Shown one piece after another: positions 46,474 to 57,534 of a stretch of DNA of 64,000 nucleotides. Within the stretch, counting starts at the first letter, position 1, and every line of letters begins with the position of its first letter. The DNA is from Enterobacter sp. Cy-643 (GTDB lineage Bacteria > Pseudomonadota > Gammaproteobacteria > Enterobacterales > Enterobacteriaceae). Where the stretch lies: NCBI RefSeq assembly GCF_011752815.1, contig NZ_VWWV01000002.1:124001-188000 (forward strand), written 5' to 3'. A program made the position numbers and the translations under genes. The notes under the pieces were generated by a model. The model was not told the origin of the DNA and ran no database searches. It saw only the letters and a list, made by a program, of their open reading frames with translations.

Positions 46474-47092
46474 CGCTACCCGACCAAATGATTTCGCCGG
46501 TTTGCACCAGCATCAGCTGCATTTTCAGCGTGGGCGTGTTCACGTTGCCGCTGGCGTTGGTGTAAAGCACGTACTGGGCGCCGGTGTTACGCGCAATGCC
46601 AATCGCTTTGCTTCGCGTGCCTAAGCTGTCCTGTGGGGAGAGCCCAAGCTGCTGCTTAGCCATAGAGAGCTGCTGGGCGGAGACCAGCGTGAACTTGTTG
46701 TTGTTAGCCAGCGCACCGCGCAAGGCTTCCGTCGCGCTGCTGGTTTGCAGGCTACCGTTGGTGCGGTTATTGACGCTGTCCACCAGTAACACGCTGCCCG
46801 CAGTCACGCCATCAGCCTGCAGCATTTTGCCAACCATAGGCTGCATGGCGCTATTCCAGTCGTAGGTGCGAACCTTAGGCTGCGCCGGAATAGTGGGCTC
46901 TGGTTGTTCCACAGGGCCTGGCTGTGTCGGCACGGTCGGAACCGTTGGCACGGTAGGCTCCGGCTGTGCAGGCTGCTCTACGCCAGGCTTAGCTTCCTCC
47001 ACCGGGGCAGGCTGTTCGCCGCGATTAATACATCCGGTCAGGATCAGCGCCACCGCAGTGACGGCCAGATAACGATGAAGTCCCCTAATCAA
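46451..47092 (-). CDS. lpoB: penicillin-binding protein activator LpoB
   Basis: 213 residues. Lipoprotein signal with lipobox LTGC (Cys21), then a proline-rich linker of about 50 residues with repeated VPT (residues about 45-56), then the TolB-like globular domain from about 75 (YDWNSAMQPMVGKMLQADGV). The outer-membrane lipoprotein reaches through the peptidoglycan mesh to stimulate PBP1b. Its start overlaps the ycfL stop by 4 bases. Confidence 0.95.
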   Translation of the reverse strand: MIRGLHRYLAVTAVALILTGCINRGEQPAPVEEAKPGVEQPAQPEPTVPTVPTVPTQPGPVEQPEPTIPAQPKVRTYDWNSAMQPMVGKMLQADGVTAGSVLLVDSVNNRTNGSLQTSSATEALRGALANNNKFTLVSAQQLSMAKQQLGLSPQDSLGTRSKAIGIARNTGAQYVLYTNASGNVNTPTLKMQLMLVQTGEIIWSGSGAVQQTN

Positions 47093-47472
47093 AATTCGCT
47101 CCTTACAGAGAGAGAAAGACGTACTTTTTTGGCTCCCGGCCAGGCTGCAGTCGAGTCAATGCGCTGCGAAGACTGCCCCGGGAGGGTAACGGTACGCTCT
47201 TTCTCAAGAGGGTGGATTTCCAGCCCTTTTTTGTCGTACCAGTAGAAACGGTAGTACAGCGTGACCGGCTTATGCTGCTCATTATACAGCGAGGATTCGG
47301 CCACCGTGGCACCATTCTGCTGAGAGATATCCGGTTTTTCCGCGCTGATCCCGGCCGCCAGCACGGCAGATTCCATGACCAGGGTTTGGTCGTTGTTCAC
47401 CGGAATGGCGGGGCGAGAACTACAGCCCGCCACCAGCAACATCGCTAACAGACTCAGGGAAAAGCGCGACAT
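47089..47472 (-). CDS. ycfL: lipoprotein YcfL
   Basis: 127 residues from ATG 47472, matching the family start (E. coli 125). Lipobox VAGC at about 14-17. The mature domain has the DUF1425-type core (YNEQHKPVTLYYRFYWYDKKG). Outer-membrane lipoprotein of unknown role, conserved between hinT and lpoB. Confidence 0.92.
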   Translation of the reverse strand: MSRFSLSLLAMLLVAGCSSRPAIPVNNDQTLVMESAVLAAGISAEKPDISQQNGATVAESSLYNEQHKPVTLYYRFYWYDKKGLEIHPLEKERTVTLPGQSSQRIDSTAAWPGAKKVRLSLSVRSEF

Positions 47473-47476
47473 GGGA

Positions 47477-47833
47477 TCAGTCCTTATGCGCCAGCATTGG
47501 GCCAAGCGGACGGCCACCCAGCAGGTGCATGTGAATATGGTACACCTCTTGCCCACCGTGACGGTTGCAGTTCACGATTAGGCGGTAGCCGTCAGCGGCA
47601 ATCCCTTCCTGTTCTGCAATTTTAGCCGCAACGGTCATCATCCGCCCTAGCGCCAGCTCGTGTTCGGCTTTGACGTCATTGGCCGTTGGGATAAGTACGT
47701 TTGGAATGATGAGGATGTGGGTGGGTGCCTGAGGGGAAATATCACGAAACGCGGTGACCAGTTCGTCCTGGTAAACCACATCCGCCGGAATTTCACGACG
47801 AATAATTTTACTGAAAATAGTTTCTTCGGCCAT
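47477..47833 (-). CDS. hinT: purine nucleoside phosphoramidase HinT
   Basis: 118 residues from ATG 47833 ([11 protein letters not shown]). HIT-family motif [11 protein letters not shown] carries the histidine triad with the catalytic His. Hydrolyses AMP-lysine and other phosphoramidates; in E. coli it affects D-alanine use and salt tolerance. Four bases from ycfL. fhuE, which lies upstream in E. coli, is missing. Confidence 0.96.
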   Translation of the reverse strand: MAEETIFSKIIRREIPADVVYQDELVTAFRDISPQAPTHILIIPNVLIPTANDVKAEHELALGRMMTVAAKIAEQEGIAADGYRLIVNCNRHGGQEVYHIHMHLLGGRPLGPMLAHKD

Positions 47834-47960
47834 GAGCTGTTCCTTGAAAGAGAAAACGGTGTTGGGAGTATGAGCGAGGCGCTCACTTGACTCAACCTTC
47901 TGCACGCTTTTCTTTCGTTAAGTGCTGGCCTTTAAAACAAATTCGTGTTTTTTCAGCAAC

Positions 47961-47986
47961 AAAAAAGGGAGGCTTTCGCCTCCCTT
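47961..47986 (-). terminator. terminator of ptsG
   Basis: Minus strand: AAGGGAGGC-GAAA-GCCTCCCTT followed by a T run (TTTTTGTTG). It is 18 bases after the ptsG stop. Confidence 0.88.
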
Positions 47987-48004
47987 ATCGCTCCCCGAAC
48001 AAAC

Positions 48005-49438
48005 TTAGTTGTTACGGATCCACTCATCCATTTCGGTTTTCAGGTTATCGGACTTGGTGCCGAAAATAGCCTGAACGCCGGAACCTGCGACAACCACACC
48101 TGCTGCACCCAGTTTTTTCAGGCCAGCCTGGTCAACTTTAGCCACGTCGGCCACGCTGACGCGCAGACGGGTGATACAAGCGTCGAGGTTAGTGATGTTT
48201 TCTTTTCCGCCGAACGCGCTAACCAGAGCAGGCGCCATTTCGCTGGTTGCGCCAGCGGTGGTTTCTGCGGTGGCGTCTTCACGACCCGGGGTTTTCAGAT
48301 CCAGTGCCTTAATCAGTACGCGGAAGATGGTGTAGTACACGATCGCGTAGCAAATACCGACAATTGGGAACAGCCACAGTTTGCTGCTGTTACCGCTCAG
48401 CACGATGAAGTCAATCAGACCGTGAGAGAAGGACGTCCCGTCACGCATACCCAGCAGGATACAGATAGGGAATGCCAGGCCAGCCAGAATCGCGTGAATG
48501 ACGTACAGGATCGGCGCCACGAACATGAAGGAGAATTCGATTGGCTCGGTGATACCGGTCAGGAACGAAGTCAGTGCCGCGGAGATCATGATCCCGCCCA
48601 CTTTTGCACGGTTCTCTGGTTTAGCAGAGTGCCAGATAGCAATTGCCGCAGCCGGCAGGCCGTACATTTTGAACAGGAAGCCGCCGGACAGTTTGCCCGC
48701 GGTTGGGTCACCTGCCATGTAGCGAGGGATGTCGCCGTGGAACACCTGGCCCGCAGCGTTGGTGTATTCGCCGATCTGCATCTGGAATGGAACGTTCCAG
48801 ATGTGGTGCAGACCAAACGGTACCAGGCAGCGCTCGATGAAGCCATAGATACCGAAGGCAACAACCGGGTTCTGGTATGCAGCCCACTGAGAGAAGGTCT
48901 GAATAGCCGTACCGATTGGTGGCCAGATGAAGGACAGCACTACGCCGGTGAAGATGGCCGCCAGACCGGAGATAATCGGTACAAAGCGTTTCCCGGCGAA
49001 GAAGCCCAGATACTCAGGCAGCTTGATGCGGTAGAAACGGTTGAACATGTATGCCGCAATTGCACCGGAGATGATACCGCCAAGCACGCCGGTATCCGCC
49101 AGGTGTTTAGCTGCAATTTCTTCCGCAGGCAGGTGCAGGACCAGAGGCGCGACCACGGCCATGGTTTTCACCATGATGCCGTAGGCAACAACCGACGCCA
49201 GAGCAGATACGCCATCGTTGTTAGTGAAGCCCAGTGCCACACCGATAGCGAAAATAAGCGGCATGTTGGCGAAGACTGAACCGCCCGCTTCCGCCATAAC
49301 GTGAGAGACAACGACCGGCAGCCAGCTGAAGTTTGCAGACCCGACGCCCAGCAGGATACCTGCGATAGGCAGTACGGAGACTGGCAGCATCAGCGATTTA
49401 CCCACCTTTTGCAGGTTAGCAAATGCATTCTTAAACAT
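48005..49438 (-). CDS. ptsG: glucose PTS enzyme IICB
   Basis: 477 residues from ATG 49438, identical in length to E. coli. EIIC membrane domain at about 1-390 with ten helices and the substrate motif GITEPIEF. The EIIB domain follows, with phosphorylated Cys in [11 protein letters not shown] (Cys421). Imports and phosphorylates glucose using phosphate from EIIA-Glc. The leader keeps the SgrS pairing region, and the promoter keeps Mlc and CRP sites. The extra 17 codons of the longer frame lie in the leader and are rejected. Confidence 0.98.
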   Translation of the reverse strand: MFKNAFANLQKVGKSLMLPVSVLPIAGILLGVGSANFSWLPVVVSHVMAEAGGSVFANMPLIFAIGVALGFTNNDGVSALASVVAYGIMVKTMAVVAPLVLHLPAEEIAAKHLADTGVLGGIISGAIAAYMFNRFYRIKLPEYLGFFAGKRFVPIISGLAAIFTGVVLSFIWPPIGTAIQTFSQWAAYQNPVVAFGIYGFIERCLVPFGLHHIWNVPFQMQIGEYTNAAGQVFHGDIPRYMAGDPTAGKLSGGFLFKMYGLPAAAIAIWHSAKPENRAKVGGIMISAALTSFLTGITEPIEFSFMFVAPILYVIHAILAGLAFPICILLGMRDGTSFSHGLIDFIVLSGNSSKLWLFPIVGICYAIVYYTIFRVLIKALDLKTPGREDATAETTAGATSEMAPALVSAFGGKENITNLDACITRLRVSVADVAKVDQAGLKKLGAAGVVVAGSGVQAIFGTKSDNLKTEMDEWIRNN

Positions 49439-49442
49439 AATA

Positions 49443-49460
49443 GAGAGTGCTCCTGAGTAT
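49443..49460 (-). promoter_or_regulatory. SgrS sRNA pairing region over the ptsG ribosome site
   Basis: Minus strand ATACTCAGGAGCACTCTC ends just before the ptsG start and contains AGGAG. It matches the segment that the sRNA SgrS base-pairs with in E. coli to block translation and trigger RNase E decay during sugar-phosphate stress. Confidence 0.85.
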
Positions 49461-49541
49461 TTGTGCTTTTTTTGTACGCATTTACGCATCGAACCGGGGG
49501 GAGAACCGGTTCATAAACAGGACATCTAAGTGTCCTTTTAT

Positions 49542-49562
49542 TTATTACGCAGAGTAAAATAA
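49542..49562. promoter_or_regulatory. Mlc operator in the ptsG promoter
   Basis: ttattacgcagagtaaaataa corresponds to the A+T-rich Mlc site of E. coli ptsG (TTATTTTACTCTGTGTAATAA) with one change in the centre. Mlc represses ptsG until glucose uptake sequesters it at the membrane. Confidence 0.8.
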
Positions 49563-49574
49563 ATAACGAAAAGT

Positions 49575-49596
49575 TTGTTTGACGGCTATCACGTTT
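49575..49596. promoter_or_regulatory. CRP site in the ptsG promoter
   Basis: Minus strand AAACGTGATAGCCGTCAAAC is the known ptsG CRP site in E. coli. It lies directly upstream of the Mlc operator. Predicts cAMP-CRP activation. Confidence 0.82.
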
Positions 49597-49739
49597 CTCA
49601 GCCGATCGCGCGAAAAACTTTCATTAATTTACATAACACGCGTACAAATGGTTCAAAACGAGCGTGCACCGCTCATTTTATGGCGGTGCACTTTACTCGC
49701 TTAGGCTATTAATTACGAGCTTTAAAATAACTATGGATT

Positions 49740-50534
49740 TCAGAGAGATTGCAGGCGGGATAAGGGGACATGGAACAAATCAGCAAAGTTCTGCGTGGTG
49801 GCAATAGCCAGTTCTTCCAGCGAAACGCCCTTCAAAACGGCCATATATTCGGCAACATCACGCGCCATGGCAGGCTGATTTTCTTTCCCGCGATGCGGCA
49901 CCGGTGCAAGATACGGGGAGTCCGTTTCTACCAGCATTCTGTCCAGCGGCACATAACGCGCGGCGTCACGCAGCTGCTCGGCATTCCGGAAGGTCACTAT
50001 CCCGGAAAAAGAGATGTAAAAACCCATATCCAGCAGTTTACCCGCCGTATCTCTGTCTTCCGTGAAACAGTGTAGTACCCCGCCGCACTCTGTCACTTTT
50101 TCTTCCTGCAGGATGCTCAACGTATCGGCGCGGGCATCACGAGTGTGGACGATCACCGGCTTGTTCAGCTCGCGGCCAATGCGAATATGATTGCGGAAAG
50201 ATTCCTGCTGGCGAGGTTTTGTTTCCGGCGTATAAAAATAATCCAGCCCGGTTTCCCCCATCGCGATAACGCCAGGTTCGGCGGCAAGGCGGCGGAGCTC
50301 TTCAACGTCGTACGCTTCGTCCTGGTTCAGCGGATGTACGCCACACGAGAAGGCCACGTTGTTACGCTCTCCCACCAGCTCACGCATCCCCCGATAACCT
50401 TCAAGGGTGGTGGCCACAGCCAGGCAAAATTTCACATCCCTGGCAGCCGCTTTTTCCAGAACGTCATCAACGTTTTTGTGCAGGGATTGATAATCCAGAC
50501 CATCGAGATGGCAGTGTGAGTCGACCAGAAACAT
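49740..50534 (-). CDS. ycfH: TatD-family metal-dependent hydrolase YcfH
   Basis: 264 residues from ATG 50534. TatD nuclease-like TIM barrel: FLVDSHCHLD (two metal His), MGETGLDYFY (metal Glu), VIVHTRDA (His), LHCFTED (His) and VETDSPYL (metal Asp). Related proteins are 3'-5' exonucleases or deoxyribonucleases; the exact substrate of YcfH is unsettled. It lies 10 bases after holB. Confidence 0.94.
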   Translation of the reverse strand: MFLVDSHCHLDGLDYQSLHKNVDDVLEKAAARDVKFCLAVATTLEGYRGMRELVGERNNVAFSCGVHPLNQDEAYDVEELRRLAAEPGVIAMGETGLDYFYTPETKPRQQESFRNHIRIGRELNKPVIVHTRDARADTLSILQEEKVTECGGVLHCFTEDRDTAGKLLDMGFYISFSGIVTFRNAEQLRDAARYVPLDRMLVETDSPYLAPVPHRGKENQPAMARDVAEYMAVLKGVSLEELAIATTQNFADLFHVPLSRLQSL

Positions 50535-50544
50535 AGTAATACTC

Positions 50545-51552
50545 TTAGAGATGATGTGAGTGAAGCAGTGCGCCGGGCTGAGCCAGACGCTCCCACGTGA
50601 GAAGACTTTCCGTAAGCAGAAGCTCACGGTTAACGCCTACCACGTTAAGCAAGGCATCGCGGCAGGTGAACCAGTGGTGAAGCAGACTTTGCAGCACGGC
50701 AGGGGAATAACGCCCGCCGAGGCTGGCCACCAGCGGTTGCATATCCGCGTTGGTCAGCCAGGCCCCTGCGCCTTGCTGCCACTTGAGGGCATCAACCAGC
50801 AGCGCGCAAAGCCAGTGTACGCGGCGGGCGGCATCCTCATGATTTAATGCCGGCAACAGCGCCAGCAGGTTGTTCGCTTCCCCAGCCTGAGTGAGCTTCT
50901 CACAAAGCTGCTGGCGGACCTTCCACTGTTCGGGATGCAAAAGCGCCAGCGCAGCGGCAGGTGCTCCGGAGCTAAGCCGTAACGCAGCCTGAAGCTCTTC
51001 TGCTGAGGCCGTTATTTCGCGGCCCAGCCATGCCAGCGCGAAACGCTCATCCGGGGGCGCAAGGTGCCAGTAAAGGCAACGGCTGCGCAGCGTTGCGGGC
51101 AGATGCGCGGGTTCACGGCTGCTCAGGAAAAACCAGGTATTTTTAGGCGGCTCTTCCAGCGTTTTCAGCAACGCGTTCGCCGCGGCCTCGGTGAGCAGAT
51201 CGGCATCTTTCAGCCAGACGACTTTCGCCCCGCCCTGCTGGGCGTGGCCATAAAGCTTTTCGGTGATGTCGCGCACGGCATCAATCCCGAGGCTGGATTT
51301 GCCTTTTTCCACTTCAAGGGAGTAGCTGTCAGGGTGCGTACCCGCCTGCATCAGCTGGCAGCTGTGGCAATGGCCGCAGCTTTTATTGCCTTCCGGGCTT
51401 TGGCACATCAGCCAGCGGCACAGGGCGTAGATTAACGCGTCATCCCCCAGGCCCGGCAACGCGTGGACCAGCAGCGCATGATGCCCACGGCCGGCCTGAT
51501 ACTGGCCGATAAGCTGCTCAAACGCGCCGCGAAGCCACGGATACCATTTCAC
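50545..51552 (-). CDS. holB: DNA polymerase III delta' subunit
   Basis: 335 residues (E. coli 334). Clamp-loader AAA+ fold with a degenerate P-loop, zinc module CGHCHSCQLM, the KTLEEPP motif, and SRC in ATLRSRCLYW that supplies the arginine finger. Structural stator of the clamp loader. Its start overlaps the tmk stop by one base. Confidence 0.96.
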   Translation of the reverse strand: MKWYPWLRGAFEQLIGQYQAGRGHHALLVHALPGLGDDALIYALCRWLMCQSPEGNKSCGHCHSCQLMQAGTHPDSYSLEVEKGKSSLGIDAVRDITEKLYGHAQQGGAKVVWLKDADLLTEAAANALLKTLEEPPKNTWFFLSSREPAHLPATLRSRCLYWHLAPPDERFALAWLGREITASAEELQAALRLSSGAPAAALALLHPEQWKVRQQLCEKLTQAGEANNLLALLPALNHEDAARRVHWLCALLVDALKWQQGAGAWLTNADMQPLVASLGGRYSPAVLQSLLHHWFTCRDALLNVVGVNRELLLTESLLTWERLAQPGALLHSHHL

Positions 51553-52190
51553 TATTGCTGCTCCCGGAACCAGCTCAGCACGGCCTCACGCACGGCCAGC
51601 GAGACGTCATCCAGCGGCTGCGTGGCATCGATGGTTTTAATGCGGCTGTCGCGACCGGCCAGTTCCAGATATCGCGCACGCGTGCGGTTAAAGAAGTCGA
51701 TAGATTCCTGCTCAATGCGGTCAAGTTCACCCCGGGCGCGGGCGCGGGTCAGTCCGACTTCCGGCGTGACGTCGAGATAAATCGTCAGGTCAGGATAAAA
51801 ATCGCCCAGCACGGTGTTACGCAGCGCCATCAATAACTGCCGATCAATCTGACGCCCGCCGCCCTGATAGGCCTGAGTGGAAAGATCGTGGCGGTCGCCG
51901 ATGACCCAGCTGCCGCGTGCCAAAGCCGGTTTGATCACCGTCTCTACCAGCTGGATGCGCGCCGCGTAGAACATCAGCACTTCGGCTTTATCGGTCACCT
52001 TCTCATCACCGATCCCGGCATTGTTGAGCGTTAACTCACGCAGGCGTTCGGCAAGCGGCGTGCCGCCGGGTTCACGCGTAAAGGTCAGCTCGCTGATACC
52101 CAGCTCTTTTAAGGTTGCCACGACCACGTTATGGGCGTTGGTTTTCCCGGCGCCTTCCAGGCCTTCGATGACGATAAATTTACTGTCCAT
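51552..52190 (-). CDS. tmk: thymidylate kinase
   Basis: 212 residues from ATG 52190 (E. coli 213). P-loop [14 protein letters not shown] motif, [15 protein letters not shown], and the LID region [12 protein letters not shown] of the E. coli type. Phosphorylates dTMP to dTDP. Overlaps the mltG end by 11 bases. Confidence 0.96.
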   Translation of the reverse strand: MDSKFIVIEGLEGAGKTNAHNVVVATLKELGISELTFTREPGGTPLAERLRELTLNNAGIGDEKVTDKAEVLMFYAARIQLVETVIKPALARGSWVIGDRHDLSTQAYQGGGRQIDRQLLMALRNTVLGDFYPDLTIYLDVTPEVGLTRARARGELDRIEQESIDFFNRTRARYLELAGRDSRIKTIDATQPLDDVSLAVREAVLSWFREQQ

Positions 52191-53202
52191 TTTTATCCTT
52201 AAGAGCTTTGATATACACCTGCACCGCCTTGTTATGGCTTTCGAGATTGGTGCTAAAGGTATGGCCACCCTTACCGTCAGCAACAAAATAGAGATACGGC
52301 GTTTTTGCCGGATGCGCAGCCGCCTGCAATGACGCTTCGCTCGGCACAGCAATCGGGCCCGGCGGCAGGCCGCTAATCACATAGGTGTTATACGGCGTGG
52401 GCGTCTCGAGATCTTTGCGCGTTAGCTTACCATTATAGCTGTCGCCCATCCCGTAGATAACGGTGGGGTCAGTTTGCAGCCGCATGCCAATACGCAGACG
52501 GTTAATAAACACTGAGGCCACCTGGTCACGTTCGGCCGCAACCGCGGTTTCTTTCTCGATGATCGAGGCCATGGTCACCAGATCATTTTCGGTTTTGTAA
52601 GGCAAACCATCAGCCTTGCTTTCCCAGGCCTGCGTCACGGCTTTAACCATTTTTTGATGCACGCGCTTAAGCAGTGCAACATCTGTGGTGTTAGCGGTGT
52701 ACATCCAGGTGTCCGGGTAGAACCAGCCTTCGACCCATTCCGGGTGCTCAAATTTCAGCGTTTCTGCCACGGTGGCATAGGCGTCGTCTTTGAGCGTGTG
52801 CTGGATGTATGGGGCTTCTCGTAGCTGATCAAGTAAATCGCTCAGGCGCATACCTTCCACAAAACGCAGCGGGAACTGTGCCTCTTTTCCACTGGCCAGC
52901 AGACTCAGCATGTCGGTAACCGTCATCCCCGGCGTGAGGCGATATGTACCAGCCTTAAATTTCGCCAGCTCCGGCTCAACGCGCAGCAGCCACTGGAAGA
53001 CTCGCGGACGTGTAATCAGTTTTTCTTCATAAAGCTGAGTGCCCAGGGCTAAACGTCCGGTACCCTGCTTCAGAGTGAAAATGGTTTCCTGTTTAATGGG
53101 CAGCGGCGCTTTTGCCAGCTGACGCACCTTCCAGATGCCTGCACCGGCGGCAATACCGAGCACAACCAGCAAAATAAGAAAGAAACGAAACATCTTTTTC
53201 AT
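52180..53202 (-). CDS. mltG: endolytic murein transglycosylase MltG
   Basis: 340 residues from ATG 53202 (MKKMFRFF), the E. coli length. One N-terminal membrane helix, a LysM-like part, and the YceG catalytic domain with Glu in [10 protein letters not shown] and the late GLPPGPI motif. Cuts nascent glycan strands, probably setting their length. The start six codons upstream is less likely. Confidence 0.95.
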   Translation of the reverse strand: MKKMFRFFLILLVVLGIAAGAGIWKVRQLAKAPLPIKQETIFTLKQGTGRLALGTQLYEEKLITRPRVFQWLLRVEPELAKFKAGTYRLTPGMTVTDMLSLLASGKEAQFPLRFVEGMRLSDLLDQLREAPYIQHTLKDDAYATVAETLKFEHPEWVEGWFYPDTWMYTANTTDVALLKRVHQKMVKAVTQAWESKADGLPYKTENDLVTMASIIEKETAVAAERDQVASVFINRLRIGMRLQTDPTVIYGMGDSYNGKLTRKDLETPTPYNTYVISGLPPGPIAVPSEASLQAAAHPAKTPYLYFVADGKGGHTFSTNLESHNKAVQVYIKALKDKNGQ

Positions 53203-53212
53203 CGGTAATCGG

Positions 53213-54013
53213 TTACTCACATAGTGGGGCTAAAAAACAGTAAAGTTCACGCGATGTGTAGTGCCAGTTCTGAGCCTGGTTCACCGGTATAACCGGCATT
53301 AGCGCATTGCAAATGATGGACTCATCCGCATCTGCCAGCGTTTCCAGACTTTCGCTGACCTCATGCAAGTGCCAGCAAGAATCAGTCAGGCAGGCAATAA
53401 TGCGCTGACGCATTGTGCCATTCACGCCCGCACCGTCGATACGCGGCGTATAAACGTCATAGCCTTTACGCCAGAATAAATTAGCCGCACAGCATTCCAC
53501 CAGGCTCCCCTGACTGTCAAGAACCAGCGCCTCCTGGGCTGCCGTCTGTTCAAGATGCGTACGAATAAGAACCTGTTCAAGCCGGTTAAGATGCTTCACC
53601 CCTGCCAGAGCAGGGTTAATGCCTATTTTCACAGGACTGAGCGCCAGCCTAATCCCCTGCTCTCGCCAGGCAGGATAAAAGTCAGGATAAGGCGAAAGAG
53701 AGAGTATTCGCGTTGGCTGCGTGCAGTTTGAGGCACTGTAACCGCGCCCGCCAGCTCCACGAGAAATAATCACCTTAAGCACGGCGTTGGTTTCAGAGGC
53801 AGCCAGCATAGTCATTTCATCGTTGAGGCTAGCCCAGTCAACCGGCCCGATCATCAGCGTTTCGCAGGCTTTCTGCAGGCGACGGAGATGATCTTCCTGA
53901 AAGCGCACCCCGCCATCAATAACGCGGGAAGTGGTAAAGCAGCCATCGCCAAACTGAATCGCCCGGTCATTCGCCGGCAGCGCTTCCTTCCACTGACCAT
54001 TAATAAGATACAT
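53213..54013 (-). CDS. pabC: aminodeoxychorismate lyase
   Basis: 266 residues (E. coli 269). PLP enzyme of fold type [13 protein letters not shown] near the start, catalytic Lys in [20 protein letters not shown] and [10 protein letters not shown] phosphate-binding parts. Releases pyruvate from aminodeoxychorismate to give p-aminobenzoate for folate. Confidence 0.94.
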   Translation of the reverse strand: MYLINGQWKEALPANDRAIQFGDGCFTTSRVIDGGVRFQEDHLRRLQKACETLMIGPVDWASLNDEMTMLAASETNAVLKVIISRGAGGRGYSASNCTQPTRILSLSPYPDFYPAWREQGIRLALSPVKIGINPALAGVKHLNRLEQVLIRTHLEQTAAQEALVLDSQGSLVECCAANLFWRKGYDVYTPRIDGAGVNGTMRQRIIACLTDSCWHLHEVSESLETLADADESIICNALMPVIPVNQAQNWHYTSRELYCFLAPLCE

Positions 54014-54089
54014 AGGGATTCCTCAGGATACGGAGACACAAGGTTGCCAGAGGGATTTACGGGCGACAAGAGGGGAATTCTGAACAGCA

Positions 54090-54112
54090 AAAGGGCCCAC
54101 AAGGGGCCCTTT
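54090..54112 (-). terminator. terminator between fabF and pabC
   Basis: Minus strand AAAGGGCCC-CTTGT-GGGCCCTTTT. It lies 10 bases after the fabF stop; pabC begins about 77 bases on. Confidence 0.75.
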
Positions 54113-54121
54113 ATGAAACGA

Positions 54122-55390
<1,269 letters not shown>

Positions 55391-55415
55391 CTAGTGGGAC
55401 AATTCAGATAAAACT

Positions 55416-55437
55416 CAGGCGGTCGAATGACCGCCTG
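55416..55437 (-). terminator. hairpin between acpP and fabF
   Basis: caggcggtc (55416-55424) pairs with gaccgcctg (55429-55437) around GAAT, 11 bases after the acpP stop, with no strong T run. It probably attenuates rather than stops transcription, explaining the excess of acpP over fabF message known in E. coli. Confidence 0.65.
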
Positions 55438-55448
55438 GAGATGTTCAC

Positions 55449-55685
55449 TTACGCCTGGTGACCGTTGATGTAATCAATGGCAGCCTGAACGGTGGTGATT
55501 TTCTCAGCTTCTTCGTCCGGAATCTCAGTATCAAACTCTTCTTCCAGAGCCATTACCAGCTCAACGGTGTCAAGAGAATCAGCGCCCAGGTCCTCAACGA
55601 AGGAAGCGGTGTTCACTACTTCTTCTTGCTTAACGCCCAGTTGTTCGCCAATGATTTTCTTAACGCGTTCTTCGATAGTGCTCAT
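55449..55685 (-). CDS. acpP: acyl carrier protein
   Basis: 78 residues from ATG 55685; the longer frame upstream is intergenic. Very acidic four-helix protein with [10 protein letters not shown] carrying the phosphopantetheine Ser (residue 36 after Met removal). Carries acyl chains for fatty acid, lipid A and lipoate synthesis. The sequence is nearly that of E. coli. The 154 bases before it hold its own promoter in E. coli. Confidence 0.98.
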   Translation of the reverse strand: MSTIEERVKKIIGEQLGVKQEEVVNTASFVEDLGADSLDTVELVMALEEEFDTEIPDEEAEKITTVQAAIDYINGHQA

Positions 55686-55839
55686 ACTCTTAAATTTCCT
55701 ATCAAAACTCGCTTTCGCGATGGTTTTCGTAGTGTATAAAATGTTGAAAAAGATGCAACCAAATCCCGGCTGGTCAAACCACGATTTTACGCTATTTTGC
55801 GGGCATTCGCCCAAATAACGCAAATATTTTTCACCGTGA

Positions 55840-56574
55840 TTAAACCATATACATTCCGCCGTTGACGTGCAGGGTCTCACCAGAGATGTACCCTGCTTCG
55901 TCAGAGGCTAAAAATGCTACTGCACTGGCGATTTCATTTGCGTCGCCTAAGCGACCCGCAGGAACCTGCGCCAGAATACCCGCACGCTGTTCATCAGAGA
56001 GCGCACGCGTCATGTCCGTTTCAATAAAGCCCGGAGCAACAACGTTCACAGTAATACCGCGAGACGCGACTTCGCGCGCCAGCGATTTACTGAAGCCAAT
56101 CAAACCAGCCTTCGCCGCAGCGTAGTTAGCCTGACCAGCATTTCCCATGGTACCAACCACAGAACCGATAGTGATAATACGCCCATGACGCTTTTTCATC
56201 ATAGCTCGCATTACCGCTTTTGACAGACGGAAAACAGATGACAGGTTGGTTTCGACAATGTCGTTCCACTCGTCTTCTTTCATGCGCATCAGCAGGTTAT
56301 CGCGAGTGATACCGGCGTTGTTCACCAGAATATCGATCTCACCAAACTCTTTGCGGATGCTGTCCAGCACGGCTTCAATGGAAGCCGGGTCGGTCACGTT
56401 CAGCATGAAGCCTTTGCCGTTTTCGCCCAGATAATCGCTGATGGCCTGCGCGCCGCTTTCGCTGGTCGCAGTCCCGATAACTTTTGCCCCGCGAGCCACT
56501 AAGGTCTCGGCGATAGCGCGGCCGATACCGCGGCTAGCGCCGGTAACCAGCGCAATTTTTCCTTCAAAACTCAT
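55840..56574 (-). CDS. fabG: 3-oxoacyl-ACP reductase
   Basis: 244 residues from ATG 56574. Short-chain dehydrogenase: [13 protein letters not shown] (NADPH), NNAGITRD, Ser138 (SVVGTMG) and YAAAKAG (Tyr151/Lys155). First reduction in each round of fatty acid elongation. Thirteen bases from fabD. Confidence 0.97.
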   Translation of the reverse strand: MSFEGKIALVTGASRGIGRAIAETLVARGAKVIGTATSESGAQAISDYLGENGKGFMLNVTDPASIEAVLDSIRKEFGEIDILVNNAGITRDNLLMRMKEDEWNDIVETNLSSVFRLSKAVMRAMMKKRHGRIITIGSVVGTMGNAGQANYAAAKAGLIGFSKSLAREVASRGITVNVVAPGFIETDMTRALSDEQRAGILAQVPAGRLGDANEIASAVAFLASDEAGYISGETLHVNGGMYMV

Positions 56575-56587
56575 GGTTTTCCTCGTT

Positions 56588-57517
56588 TTATTGTTCAAGC
56601 GCCGCTGACAGCGTTGCTGGCTCATTAATGGCCGTTGCCGTCATGGTGTCAACAATACGTTTGGTCAGCCCGGTCAATACTTTACCTGGGCCGACTTCCA
56701 GCAGTTGGGAAACGCCCTGCGCCGCCATAAATTCCACGGATTTAGTCCATTGAACCGGGCTATAGAGCTGACGTACCAGCGCGCTGCGGATAGCTTCCGC
56801 CGCAGTTTCACACTTCACGTCAACGTTATTCACGACCGGAATTGCCGGTGCGTTAAAGGTGATGTTTTCCAGCGCTACCGCCAGCTTATCCGCCGCAGGC
56901 TTCATCAGTGCGCAGTGGGACGGCACGCTAACCGGCAATGGCAGAGCACGCTTTGCGCCCGCTGCTTTACAGGCAGCGCCTGCACGCTCAACGGCTTCTT
57001 TGTTACCGGCAATTACGACCTGACCCGGAGAGTTAAAGTTCACCGGAGAGACAACCTGCCCCTGCGCTGACTCTTCACAGGCTTTTGCAATGGCAGCATC
57101 GTCCAGACCGATGATGGCGGACATTGCGCCAGTTCCTTCCGGAACAGCATCCTGCATCAGTTTGCCGCGCAGCTCAACCAGGCGAACAGCATCGGCGAAA
57201 TCAATCACGCCGGCACATACCAGCGCGGAATATTCGCCCAGGCTGTGCCCTGCCAGCAGTGCAGGCGCTTTACCGCCCTGCTGCTGCCAAACGCGCCACA
57301 GCGCGACAGAAGCCGTCAATAATGCAGGCTGAGTCTGCCAGGTTTTGTTCAGCTCTTCCGCAGGCCCCTGCTGGGTCAGCGCCCACAGGTCATAGCCCAG
57401 CGCGTCAGAGGCTTCGCGGAACGTGGCTTCAATCACCGGATAGCTTGCGGCGAGATCGGCCAGCATGCCAACGGACTGGGAACCCTGTCCCGGAAACACC
57501 ATAGCAAATTGCGTCAT
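56588..57517 (-). CDS. fabD: malonyl-CoA:ACP transacylase
   Basis: 309 residues from ATG 57517. FPGQGSQ at the start, nucleophile Ser in AGHSLGEYSALV (about Ser92), His201 in VPSHCALMKPA. Makes malonyl-ACP. Seven in-frame codons upstream lie in the gap after fabH and are not used. Confidence 0.97.
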   Translation of the reverse strand: MTQFAMVFPGQGSQSVGMLADLAASYPVIEATFREASDALGYDLWALTQQGPAEELNKTWQTQPALLTASVALWRVWQQQGGKAPALLAGHSLGEYSALVCAGVIDFADAVRLVELRGKLMQDAVPEGTGAMSAIIGLDDAAIAKACEESAQGQVVSPVNFNSPGQVVIAGNKEAVERAGAACKAAGAKRALPLPVSVPSHCALMKPAADKLAVALENITFNAPAIPVVNNVDVKCETAAEAIRSALVRQLYSPVQWTKSVEFMAAQGVSQLLEVGPGKVLTGLTKRIVDTMTATAINEPATLSAALEQ

Positions 57518-57534
57518 GTCGAAAATTCCTTTAA

